A stretch of 64,000 nucleotides of DNA from Furcasterigmium furcatum (Eukaryota > Ascomycota > Sordariomycetes > Glomerellales > Plectosphaerellaceae). How positions within the stretch are numbered: the first letter of the stretch is position 1; each line of letters starts with the position of its first letter. Of the stretch, positions 10,875 through 22,173 are shown in pieces. A program made the position numbers and the translations under genes. Where the stretch lies: the NCBI GenBank assembly GCA_001599815.1, contig BCIA01000002.1:2425831-2489830 (forward strand), read 5' to 3'. Under the pieces are notes generated by a model. That model had not been told where the DNA came from. It worked only from the letters and a program-made list of their open reading frames with translations, and did no database searches.

Positions 10875-11400
10875 CACCCAGAAGGCGGTAAGGGGTCACA
10901 GAAAAGATGGCCGCGCTCTGAAAGGCCACGCCGACTAGTAGGCTTTGGATTGACCCTTAGGAAATCGAGATGAGCTTCTCTTTTGATGGCAGAAAATCGA
11001 GATGGCCTCTGACTGAAGTAGAGCTGATTTGAAGGACCTCTAGATTGACTGCTAGTGGTCTGATTCACGCCCATCTGAACGGCAATATAGCTGGACCGGC
11101 CATGTATTCTGTGACCCTCGTGGCGGCGGTCAAGCCGTGTCAATATGTTCCTCACACGTTCGGGAACCGGCCAAGGGTCAGAAAAGTTGGCCGCCCGGGG
11201 TCAGAACGATTAGGTCGACCAGACTTCGGATCAAGCCTCGGCTCATTGAGATTACCTCTCTCTTAACCTCAGAAAATCGAGATAGCTTCTATCTCAACCA
11301 GGAGCAATTCTAACGGCTGCCTAATCGACTTCAAGCAGCTCTGAAGACGGCCTATCTGGACGGTAATACCACCAGACCGGCCATGTATTCACAGTGTTCT
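10875..11400. repeat. Decayed tandem duplication, about 280-bp unit
   Basis: Several words recur in the same order about 280 bp apart: AGGGGTCACAGAAAAG/AAGGGTCAGAAAAG (10891 and 11173), AGAAAATCGAGAT (10991 and 11271) and GACCGGCCATGTATTC (about 11094 and 11375). Between the anchors the copies are strongly diverged. The array lies in the divergent promoter gap between the Yrb30-like gene and SUP35. It codes for nothing I recognise. Confidence 0.7.
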
Positions 11401-11813
11401 GCGACTCTCGTTCCGGCCCACCGTCACCCCGCCTTAGTGGGGCTGTCGACGGCACCCAACAGACAGCGCAGCTTTTTGGTAGGTCGGGCGACCATCGAAA
11501 CAATCCTTTTCCTTGCAAAACCTGGACCAGAACCAACTCGCGGCGACTCGACCGGGACATTCTCGAGTTTTCAAAGGAGACCAGCCTTCCCTGCTGCCTA
11601 ACATCAACATTCGACACGGTCACGGCCTGAGCCGCCAGCTCGTGACTCACTCACTCCTCTCCCCCTGTCGCCGTCGACCCCCGCCTCGAGGACATTTTTA
11701 ACCCCTCCACAAGAGGTGCATACTTGGACCAGAGCTGCCGAAGCGCTGCCCACATCCCCGACACAGACACACACCGCGACGATACCCGCTCCGCAGAGCC
11801 CCAGCGCTTCATC

Positions 11814-14160
11814 ATGTCGAACCTCAACTCTTGGGAGGATGACCCCGCTGCCCAGCAGGACGAAAACCTGTCCCAGCAGGCCCAGCAGCAACTGAACCTC
11901 AACCAGCCCAACCCCAATGCCGGCGCCTTCCACCCCGGCGCGGCTTCGTTCCAGCCCGGCGCTGCCAGCTTCCAGCCCGGTCAGCAGTACGGCGGTTTCG
12001 CCCCCCAGCAGGCCCAGTACCAGCAGTACTACAACCAGGGCTACGGTGGCTACCCTCAATATGGTGGCGCCGGTGGTTACAACCAGTACGGCCAGGGACA
12101 ACAGTTTGGCGGCTACGGTCAGGGCCAGGGACAGGGCCAGCAGGGCTTCCAGCAAGGCTATGGTATGGTCCCCGAGATATGAGTGTCATTCGACCTGCCA
12201 CATGTGCTAATACTACGAGCAGGCCAGCAATACGGTCAGTACGGCCAGCAAGCCCCTCGGCAACAGCAACAGCAGCCTGCCCAGGCCACACCCTCCATCG
12301 CCAAGCGCCCTACCGATGCCCCCGCCGGCCCTGCGGCGGCTGCGCCCGCTGCTGCACCAGCTGCTCAGCCCGCTGTTAAGAAGGAGGGCGGAGCCAAGGT
12401 GCTGAGCATCGGTGGCGAGCCTGCCAAGCCCAAGGCAAAGGTGCTTTCTATCGGAGGCACCGCGCCCAAGGACGAGAAGAAGGCTGAAGCTCCCAAAGAA
12501 GCTGCCAAGAAGGATTCAGCTGCCGCTGCCGAAGCGGGGGCCAAGGCCACCGCCACCAAGGCCATCGAGAAGACCGGCACCACCACAAAGCCCGCCAGCG
12601 CATCCGGCAAGACGTCGCCATCACCGTCGTCCGGCCGATCTAGTCCTACTGCCGGGTCTAAGGGTCCCACGCGAGCTGCCGACGCCGTCGAGAAGGAGCA
12701 GTCAGCCGATGTGGACCAGGACACCCTCAAGGAGATGTACGGCAAGGAGCACGTCAACATCATCTTCATTGGACACGTCGATGCTGGCAAGTCCACTCTG
12801 GGAGGTTCCATTCTGTACACCACAGGCATGGTCGACGAGCGAACAATGGATAAACTGAGGCGCGAGGCCAAGGAGGCCGGTCGTGAGACATGGTACCTTT
12901 CTTGGGCCCTGGATCTCACATCAGAGGAGCGCTCCAAGGGCAAGACTGTCGAGGTTGGCCGTGGTTTCTTCGAGACGGACAAGCGGCGATACAGTATCCT
13001 GGATGCCCCCGGCCACAAGACATATGTGCCCCACATGCAAGTCCCACACGTCCCCTTATGCTTCAAATTACTGACATTATTGTTGTAGGATCGGCGGTGC
13101 CTCCCAGGCGGATGTTGGCATTCTGGTCATTTCCGCCAGAAAGGGCGAGTACGAGACCGGTTTCGAGCGTGGCGGACAGACTCGTGAGCATGCCATGCTT
13201 GCCAAGACCCAGGGTGTGAACAAGCTCGTCGTCGTCATCAACAAGATGGATGACCCGACGGTCGAGTGGTCTCAGGAACGCTACATCGAGTGTACCACCA
13301 AGCTCGGCCAGTTCCTCAAGGGCACCGGCTACAACCTGAAGACGGACGTCTTCTTCATGCCTGTTGCCGCCCAGGTGATGATGGGTATCAAGGACAGGGT
13401 TCCCAAGGATAAGGCGCCCTGGTACGACGGCCCGTCGCTGCTCGAGTACCTCGACAACATGCAGACTCTGGAGCGCAAGGTCAACGCGCCGTTCATGATG
13501 CCCGTCTCCGGCAAGTACCGTGATCTCGGCACCATGATCGACGGCAAGATTGAGGCGGGTGTCATCAAGAAGGGCTTGTCGCTCGTCATGATGCCCAACA
13601 AGCAGTCAGTGGATGTCACTGCCGTGTATGGCGAGCAGGAGGATGAGGTGGGGCTGGCACAGTGCGGTGAGCAGGTTCGCGTCCGTCTCAGGGGTATCGA
13701 GGAAGAAGATATCATGCCCGGCTTCGTGCTGTGCTCGCCCAAGCGGCTGGTGCACAACGTGAGGGCTTTCGAGGCCCAGATCCGCATTCTGGAGCTCAAG
13801 AGCATCCTGACTGCCGGGTTCAACTGTGTTCTGCACGTTCATGCCGCCATTGAGGAGGTCACATTCGCCGCCCTGCTTCACAAGCTGCAGAAGGGCACCA
13901 ACAGGAAGAGCAAGCTGCCTCCTTCGCACGCCAAGAAGGGCGAGAGCATCATTGCTCGCATGGAGGTCACCGGCGGCGCTGGTTCCGTCTGCATTGAGCG
14001 TTTCGAGGACTACCCGCAGATGGGTCGTTTCACTCTGAGAGACCAGGTACGTGATATAAGATTCGAGGCGTTCCGTGTTTTCCAAACTGCTTGCTAACTC
14101 GACCAGGGTCAAACCATTGCCATCGGCAAGATCACCAAGTTGCTCTTGGACGAAGCTTAA
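11814..14160 (+). CDS. sup35: eRF3, peptide chain release factor GTP-binding subunit (Sup35)
   Basis: Four exons, 11814-12162, 12223-13036, 13089-14046 and 14107-14160, give 724 residues. eRF3 is the GTPase partner of eRF1 in translation termination and also touches Pab1 and mRNA decay factors. About 115 N-terminal residues are a Gln/Gly/Tyr/Asn-rich region with repeats of QYGQ, FQPGAAS and GYGG type. An Ala/Lys/Pro-rich charged M region follows, then the EF-1alpha-like GTPase from about residue 298: G1 GHVDAGKST, G3 DAPGH, G4 NKMD, and the C-terminal beta-barrels ending TIAIGKITKLLLDEA. The second intron (13037-13088) must be GC-AG: only the split CACAT|GCAAGT...TTGTAG|GATCGG keeps the invariant PHMIGGASQAD. 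Highly biased codon use produces long antisense frames. Confidence 0.97.
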
Positions 14161-17100
14161 ACAGCAGATCTGACGATGTCCATGGGTTTCAGGGAGTATA
14201 ACGGCGGCGCCATTTAGTGGGAGAGAGCATGGAGACGCCGTTGGGACCGTGACAACAACAGGATTCTGGTCCTGATCTCATGATGTGACGCCGGTGGCTC
14301 AGGCGTGGACGCTAGGTATAGAGAGAAGCATGATGAATACCTCGAAAAGCCATGTTTTTGTTTGAAAATACAGGGTGACGGGCAGCGAATCATCGTGATA
14401 ACCCCCGAGTGTTCCTGATCTCCGAATCGTGGCCCCTATCTCTATGGGTCCAGCCCCTGGGCGATGATAACGTGTGTTCCGATGAATTATCGCGGGAGTG
14501 ATTGTGCGATATGGACGGGGGCATACATCACCAGGCTGGCACGAAAACGAACCGGAGAATAAAGCCAATCCACCAAGCTCAGGGCCAGGAACTTGGGAGG
14601 TATGAAATGGTCACGGCGGCGGCTGAGCAAGAGTGTGAAAACGGTAGGAAGCGGAACGGAATGTTTAGGGGTGTGGTGTTAACACTGAAAAGGGCACGCG
14701 AATGCGGAGCCGAAGTGGAAAGTGGGCCCCGGACGCCCGAGCCGGTTCAGTGATGCAAAATGGCAGCTGGGTTGCTGGGGTTCTAGATTTTCCCAGGTTG
14801 ACCGAAAGCTGAAGAGTGAGACCATCGTGAACCAGGCATTCGTGTTGGCAGGGGGGAATGGCGGGAGGAGAGAACTCTGAAAGCAGCGTGACCACGGCAC
14901 GGGCTCGTGTGAGCGCTTCCCCTTTTCTATTTGCGTGCCAGCCCCTGGAGATCTTGATCATGTGCCGCAAGCCGCACCGCAGGGGACGCAGCCGTGAGGT
15001 CACGAGCTTGCAGGTTCAAGCTTCTTACGTAAGGTTGGACCGGGTCTGTCTTTTTCCAGCGTGGCCTAGGCCAGCCCTGTGGTCTTCGTCGTTTGTAGAC
15101 GATATGGGGGGACTCTCAGACGAAAAGTTGGAGAATCCCATGTCCCGGGAGATGTCGGAAGAGGTGAGAGGCAGGCCGCATGAAATGCTGATTCGCCGGG
15201 GAGGGCGGCGGCCAATGGATGTGGTGAACCGGGAGCGATGCGGGGTCTGAGGAGGCTCTTTGCACCGTTTGCGCGGGGCATGGGACGTCATTCGCGACCG
15301 AGTTCCCGGCATATCGCCAAGTTGCAACAGACTTTCTATTCGGATGCTCGTCTCACGTTAGGCCGAAAGAGCGGGACGACGCGTGGAGATGCGATGGCAA
15401 GCTAAAGGACGATGAAGTGTGGCTGGGTCGTGTCCCGGTTCGTTACGACATGTTGGCGCTGTCGTGACCGGGCAGTCGACAGACAGGGAAATGGTGGAAG
15501 AATCCGAATGAACAGAATTTCGGACATGTTCCTGCCCGCGCTTCGGTCCTATCCCGTTACGCCGCCGGGTCTCGACCGAACCAGGCGACCGGGTGCTGGA
15601 GATCCAGCGGACCAGCACCCTTCACAGTTTAGCCCGAGACAGGCCTGTAAATGCTTGGCTTGTCTGGTGAAATCCGGGGCCCCTCACTTCCCGTTGTGCT
15701 CCTGAGGCAGCCCTGCGTGTAAGCCGCGGGACAACTGGTCTTGTTGCCTCTCGTTCCCGCATCAACGACATACTTACAAGCATACTGCTACAGTAGATGC
15801 CTGAGTGAGAAGATGATATACATGCTCACCCTTCAACACTCATTCGCATGCACCAGAGAGGCAATGTGTCACACGAGAGATAAGCGACGGATGGATGATG
15901 CGGTCAGGACGTGACGGGCCGGGGCAAACCCGCGTGTGTCTCATTGCGCCCGGTCGTCCGGACGGGCGTTGATGGTGATATTCCGCCAACCCCCGAACGG
16001 CGATCCCTCCTTGGCCATACGCATACTTGCACAGTTGACTGGTTACTGGCAAAGCTGGCAGGGTAGTAGATGACAGTAGGCATCGCGCATCAAAGGCTGC
16101 AATGACTTCAGAGACCGGCTTACTTCGGCAATTTCACCCTACGATCCTTCGTCTTTTGGCCGCCGTCCTGGGCGGCCTCTTCTGATACGAAGATCCCCTG
16201 CTCTCGCATTGCCTTTCCACAGCACCAGCACCCAGGTTGGCCACTTGGGCATTTCATTTTCTTGTCTGCTTCGGCCGTCTAAATCCGAGCTTTCTCGTGG
16301 TCACTTGCCGGCACGATCGTGGGCGATGCCGAAGGGCACTGACGGAATGGACTTGAAACTCCATTGCGGGCTTGGAGGGGGAAAACGGTGGTCAAATGGG
16401 GCATGACGTCCCCATCAACACGCCGAGACTAGCAGGCATCAAACCAATGCCCTTTTCTGGTGCCCAAGAAACAGCCATCCCCTTCCGTCGTCAGCCGTCT
16501 CTCGTTTCAGCGGCCCAATCCGGATCCTACTTATTATCGCGATGGCCGTCCCGCGGGTACGTCAGCCACTGACAATGGCCATGGCACGAGGCGGCGAGAA
16601 GGCGCACCCCACCATCGGAGGGACCGCGCACCCCACCTTATCCGTGCCCCGGTACCAACTGCAGGGGCACGGGGGGTGTCTCTACAGGGCTGGCCCAGGC
16701 TGTTCCTGCCCATGACGGCAAGGACGGATACGGACAGGCTTGACGCTCCCGGTGAGCAAAGCCAAGCATCGACAAACCTTCACACCCGCAAGCCGCAGCC
16801 GTCGTCCGCTCCGGGATTAATTCGTGGCCCAAGAGTGCACCAGCAGGCACATTTGGTGATCCAGCCACTCACCGATCCTGTTTCGCCTCCTTGATCCACC
16901 TCAGTCGCCCGTCCCTATAAGTTCGTGTCGAGAGCCACTCCACTGTACCTCTGGGAGCCGCTATCCTCGGTATCGGCCTGTGAAAGAACCATTCTCTCGG
17001 CACTCTACGAACTGGGATCTCTCCACGAAACTCTCCGTTTACTCTCTGCTCTCCGCACACGCCCCCCAAGTGGATCTTCCTCGTCGTCCTACGCTTGAAC

Positions 17101-17223
17101 CTGCTACCGTATCGACATACCACCCCTGAACCGTTCGGAACCAGTGCCACTCTCCAAGCATCCTAGTCGCGAAGACTCCCGAAGTTGCTCTGTCCGGCTC
17201 ATCGTCGCCAGTCTACATAAACA
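14161..17223. other. 3.1-kb intergenic region, promoter of PEP carboxykinase
   Basis: No gene recognised. Short open frames are present on both strands but none is protein-like. The last 300 bp are pyrimidine-rich and lack any ATG before 17224, as expected of a 5' leader. A long regulatory region would suit a gluconeogenic gene under carbon control, but I could not identify a specific binding site with confidence. Confidence 0.45.
16915..16921 (+). promoter_or_regulatory. Possible TATA box of the PEPCK gene
   Basis: CTATAAG sits about 310 bp upstream of the first ATG, at the beginning of the CT-rich, ATG-free leader. Spacing to a start site is not known. Confidence 0.3.
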
Positions 17224-20010
17224 ATGAAGGACCCCATTGCTAGGACAAATTCTCCCTATACCGATCCCTCAGTCAAAGGACCCAAATCTCGTCTTCTCTT
17301 TGAAAACCACTCCGATCTCCGTTCCAAGAGTACGTCGTCTTCCCTCTACTACCCGCCTCGGGTGTTGGATACACCACTTCGACATGGACATATCTGGCAT
17401 CCCCGGTGCTGTGTGTCCCTGAACTCGCCGCTGACAAGATGTCGCATCGCAGTGCTCGCCTCCAACGTCAACAAGACTCCTCTCCACCCCGGTGGTGTTG
17501 CGTAAGTCGCCCGTCTGCGATCAAAGCCGCGAGGGCTCTTACTGACTCGTCTCTCCAGCCCTCATCAGGAGCACACCGAGCTTGGTACGAACCGCCCCCA
17601 TTCTCTGTGCCCGCGCTTTGGCTCTGCACCATTTCCGGCGAGCGTCTCACCCTTCACATGACAGAGTCTAACACGTGAGACAGAGGAGGAGCTCCACGAG
17701 ACCGCCCACATCGACTACAACCGCGTCGCTATCATCCCCAACGCCTCCGTCCCTGCCCTCTACGAAGATGCCCTCGTTTACGAGACCGGTTCCGCCATCA
17801 CCTCCAGCGGTGCCCTGACCGCATACTCCGGCAAGAAGACCGGCCGATCACCCCTTGACAAGCGAATTGTCGAGGAGGATTCGTCCAAGAACGACATCTG
17901 GTACGTCGTGTGACCCCGTCGAAAATAGCGGCATCATCATGAGTTCATGTTTGCTAACGCATTGCGTCTGATAGGTGGGGTCCTGTCAACAAGCCCATGT
18001 CTCCTGATGTAAGTCTAGTACCAGCGAAAGCTTCCCCCAATAGTTCCCGAGTCATGCACGCCCCGACGCTTGCGCACTGCACCATCCTTCGCCAGAACCC
18101 GGGGAATGTCTGCACAGCTGTGTGGCTGGGGCGCGTGTTTCCCCGGAATGCGCCCCCCCTGCCCTCAGCCGCCCCGAAGCGACCACGCGCCTGCAAAGTC
18201 AATGGGAAAGCTGTCTGTTTGGCAATCCGCGAGGATTGCTTTCAGTCGCGATCCGCTGCTTGAGGTATCCCATCACATTCGGACTGCTGGTCTGCGTCCT
18301 GGACAAACGTCATGGTGCTTGGGAATTTGCCTTCATGCCGTCACCACTCCTGCTTCTCTCGAGATGGGAGGGCGTCGTGCATTGCAAATCCCCATCCATC
18401 CGTTTGTGCGTTCACGGCTTTTCGCGGGTTCTCGGTCTTGGGGTGTCGCAGTGTCGTCATAGTGCCCCTCCGCGGGGAGTCCCCGCATTTCGCGACATGG
18501 ATGGCCGAGGCCACATCCGCGGGTCGAGATGCACCCCGCAACATCAGACCAAACCCCTGTCCGCTTCCGGCTTCACCCGCCCCTGCCCGGGCCGTGGCGC
18601 CCAAACCACCACCACATAGACACTCGTCTGAATGAGACCATGAGAGCTGACACGTGAGATGCATAGGTCTGGAAGATCAACCGCGAGCGTGCCATCGACT
18701 ACCTGAACACGAGGAACCGCATCTACGTCGTCGACGGCTACGCAGGATGGGACGAGAAGTACCGTATCCGCGTCCGCGTCATCTGCGCCCGGGCCTACCA
18801 CGCCCTCTTCATGAGAAACATGCTCATCCGCCCTCCCCGTGAGGAGCTCGCCCACTTCCACCCCGACTACACCATCTACAACGCCGGCTCTTTCCCCGCC
18901 AACAGGTACACCGAGGGCATGACCTCGGCCACCTCCGTCGCCATTAACTTCGCCGAGAAGGAGATGGTCATCCTCGGCACCGAGTACGCCGGCGAGATGA
19001 AGAAGGGTGTCTTCACCGTCCTCTTCTACGAGATGCCCGTCAAGCACAACGTCCTGACCCTGCACTCCTCTGCCAACGAGGGCAAGGACGGCGATGTCAC
19101 CCTCTTCTTCGGTCTGTCCGGTACCGGCAAGACCACCCTGTCTGCCGACCCTCAGCGTGCCCTGATCGGTGACGATGAGCACTGCTGGAGCGACCGCGGT
19201 GTCTTCAACATCGAGGGTGGCTGCTACGCCAAGACCATCGGACTGTCTGCCGAGAAGGAGCCTGATATCTACGGCGCCATCCGCTTCGGCTCCGTCCTTG
19301 AGAACGTCGTCTTCGACCCCGAGACCCGCACCGTTGACTACGACGATGCCACCCTGACCGAGAACACCCGCTGCGCCTACCCCATCGAGTACATCAGCAA
19401 CGCCAAGATCCCCTGCAAGTCCGACTCGCACCCCAAGAACATCATCCTCCTCACCTGCGACGCGCGCGGTGTCCTCCCCCCCATCTCCAAGCTCAACTCC
19501 GCCCAGACCATGTTCCACTTCATCTCCGGCTACACCTCCAAGATGGCCGGCACCGAGGACGGTGTTACCGAGCCCCAGGCCACCTTCTCCTCCTGCTTCG
19601 CCCAGCCCTTCCTGGCTCTGCACCCCATGCGCTACGCCAAGATGCTTGCGGAAAAGATCGAGACTCACTCCGCCAACGCCTGGCTCCTCAACACCGGCTG
19701 GGTCGGTGCTGGTTTCGCCCAGGGCGGCAAGCGCTGCCCCCTCAAGTACACTCGTGCCATCCTCGACGCCATCCACTCCGGCGAGCTCGCCAACGTCGAG
19801 TACGAGAACTACGAGGTCTTCAACCTCCAGGTCCCCAAGACCTGCCCCAACGTCCCCGCGGAGCTGCTCAACCCCAAGGCCGCCTGGACTGCCGGCGCCG
19901 AGAGCTTCAACAACGAGGTCACCAAGCTCGGCAAGCTCTTCGTCGAGAACTTCCAGAAGTACGCCAGCGAGGCCACCGAGGACGTTGTCAAGGCCGGTCC
20001 CACCGTCTAA
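17224..20010 (+). CDS. pck1: Phosphoenolpyruvate carboxykinase (ATP)
   Basis: Catalyses oxaloacetate + ATP to phosphoenolpyruvate, the committed cytosolic step of gluconeogenesis. Exons: (17224)-17329, 17453-17501, 17559-17584, 17684-17900, 17975-18008 and 18667-20010. The conserved fungal N-terminus ASNVNKTPLHPGGVA is spread over small exons; further motifs are GKKTGRSPLDKR, kinase-1 loop FFGLSGTGKTTLS, kinase-2 GDDEHCW and the adenine-binding region NTRCAYPIEY. Two starts are possible. Joining 17329 to 17453 creates an ATG across the junction (A|TG), which gives a 556-residue protein starting exactly where relatives start. The in-frame ATG at 17224, first ATG of the leader and in good context, would add 35 residues (591). 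The fifth intron is 658 bp, far longer than its neighbours. Codon use is strongly biased to C-ending codons, as in highly expressed genes. Confidence 0.96.
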
Positions 20011-20430
20011 GCATCGTTGTCGAGGTCGTCGCAGGAGCAGGATGAGCATATGACGGAATGCATATTTTGGAACCAAAGCGTTGTTTTTATTTTCCTTCTC
20101 CATTTTTCTTCTTCATCTCATCCATCTTCCTGTTTCCTCTTTGTCAATGTGTCAGATACCGGCCCCTGCTGTCAAGGGGCTCCGAGCTCGGAAGGAAAAC
20201 CCGAGCCATACGCGACGCAGTACGTGCTGCCCGTGCTAATGGAACCACGGCCTGGCTTGCGCTGCATTTTCATATCAAAATTCGGACGGGAGAGATATTC
20301 GCGGGACTGCGAATCGGGGGATGCGTAGGTAGATCAGATTGGTGAGCATCGGTACGATGCAGAGAATCAACAATTCATTAAAGCAATCATTCAAATTTCT
20401 TGCTTCGCTTCATGTGACGTGATGCCCTGA
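20011..20430. other. Gap between convergent genes (PEPCK and methyltransferase-like)
   Basis: 420 bp holding the two 3' UTRs. T-rich tracts follow the PEPCK stop codon. No gene seen. Confidence 0.45.
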
Positions 20431-21428
20431 CTAAGATGCTCTTGGAGATATCTTCTTCGTCACGATGATCCAGTTCATGTACCCTACGGGCCAGAGATGG
20501 CACTCGTTGCCGCTCTTCATCTCCCAGCCCGAGCTGTCCGCGCCGCAGCTGTCCATGAGTGCCTGGACCTCCTCGGGGGTGCGGGTCCGCAGCGAGCTCA
20601 TCCAGCCATCGAACATGAGGACGAAGGGGAGGACGGGGAGGAGGTATGTGAAGATGAGGACTACCCAGGAGCGCCAGCGCCAGGCGTGGTACGGGGCGAC
20701 GAGGAAGGAGCCGATGCCGAGCAGGGTGCAGGCGAGGAACGAGCGAAAGTCGCGCCTCTGGAGCTCGAAGATTGCGAAGCCCTCGGAGGTCTCGAGGGTG
20801 TTCTTCAGGATTGCGCTCGCCAGGGGGTCGTCGAAGTGGTGGAAGGCGAGGTTGAAGAGGCGGAAGGTGTTGGAGGGCGGGGAGGATTTCCTCTTGCGCA
20901 GGCCGTCGAGGGGCGTGCGCTCGGCGAGGCGGGCGAGGAGGACTGCGTCGGCTGTTGCGGCGTCGACGGGGTTGCTCTCGTAGCGGATGTGGTCGGATCT
21001 GGCGGCGGCGCGGGCCCAGGCTTCGGGGTTGGGATGGAGATCGGTCAGGACGAAGTCGACCTTGGGGAGGGAGGCGGCGCCGAGGCGGCGGTTTACGGAG
21101 CGCTCGATAGACGGCGTGGGGCCGCCGGAGCCGGCACAGAAGTCGATGAAGGTGTGCTCAGAGATGGAGCGGCCCAGGTTATTGTAGAGGACAGAGGCCG
21201 CCAGACGTGCGGGAGAGACAGGCTGGATGCCGGGGGCAGAGTTGTTCCAGGTCGCCTGGAGGCCGTCCTGGATGCGGGCGCGGAGGAAAGAAGGGAACCT
21301 GAGGCGGAACGGAATTGTCAGTCGTCTGTTACACACGGCCAGAGGGGTTGTTCAAGGAGCGAGCGGTTCTCTTACCAGGGTTGGTCGTCAATCTCGAAGA
21401 CGTGAAATCGGGGTATCCAGGGAGCCAT
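20431..21428 (-). CDS. Methyltransferase-fold protein with C-terminal membrane segments
   Basis: Exons 21428-21376 and 21298-20431 with a 77-bp intron (GTAAGA...CTCAG) give 306 residues. The start MAPWIPRFHVFEIDDQPW reads into FPSFLRARIQDGLQ across the intron. Motif I of a Rossmann-like SAM methyltransferase is visible as TFIDFCAGSGG, followed by the acidic strand end VDFVLTDLHPNP, and by FNLAFHHFDDPLA, which resembles the post-motif region. The last third has two hydrophobic stretches (FLACTLLGIGSFLVAPY and VVLIFTYLLPVLPFVLMF), suggesting attachment to a membrane. Proteins of this architecture are widespread and uncharacterised in Pezizomycotina. Enzyme activity and substrate are unknown. 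It is divergent from the neighbouring P450 across 745 bp. Confidence 0.8.
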
Positions 21429-22173
21429 GATGGACGTTGTTCGCTAACTCCGAGTGAGGCGGGTGGGCAGCTCAGGGCGGCGTTAAACACGCAATTCCGT
21501 CTTCGTCGTAGCAGGTATCAGTTCAATTGGTGATCGGGAAGAGAGCCTGGTTCTGAACTGCGGTGTTGGCTGTTCTTGTTGTTGAGAGCTGTTTGAGTTG
21601 TTGAGAAGGATCATGGGAGCTTCGAGCTGGGTTTCTGCGGGGAGCTTGTGACAGTCGCGTCCAGTGCCCCCTTGCGGACCGTCACAGGTGGGCACCATGC
21701 AGGGGTAGCAGCCAAAGCTTTGGCACACGGAGCATCTGCATCCCGGCTGCCGGATCCCTGTAAGCCAGGCACCTGGGCGACCTACATACTCCACAATGGT
21801 GTTCGGTACGCCGCTGAGGTAGGTATGGTACAGGGCTTGAACAGCATGCCTGTCCAGGGTTGGTGCGGACGCGGGGCAACTGGCACACCTCAACGGATCG
21901 GGGACGGTGTGGCATGTTTGCCCGCCATCCGACGCCTCGTCTTACACGAACTCGAACTCGAACTTGGACTTGCTGTTATCCATCTCACTCGTTGATTGCC
22001 CAACATATTCGATCATCTTAAGCCTCCCTCGTCGTCCCGCCGCCCTACGGAGTCTCGGACCATTGAACCATCCGTTCAAATCTAGGTATTCGTCTCCAAA
22101 AGACATGTCAATGTCAACCAATCTATAATATCAAGGCTTGAAATCATACCCGCCAAGTTAGCCAGGCAGAGAC
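21429..22173. other. Divergent promoter region
   Basis: Region between the methyltransferase-like gene (-) and the P450 gene (+). A 136-codon frame on the minus strand (21483-21893) has no ATG near its start and no family resemblance, so I do not call it. Confidence 0.45.

Noticed and set aside
12365..13066. 233-codon frame antisense to SUP35
   Set aside because: Mirror of the biased codons of SUP35; no domain.
18544..20103. 519-codon open frame antisense to PEPCK
   Set aside because: Strong C-ending codon bias of PEPCK leaves few stops on the other strand. The Leu/Gly/Val/Asp-rich product is a typical mirror artefact.
20497..21405. 302-codon frame antisense to the methyltransferase-like gene
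   Set aside because: The Gly/Glu/Ala-rich product has no family resemblance, and the opposite strand has a consistent two-exon gene.
21483..21893. 136-codon Cys-rich frame (-)
   Set aside because: No ATG at its start, and cysteines are in no known spacing; probably promoter DNA.
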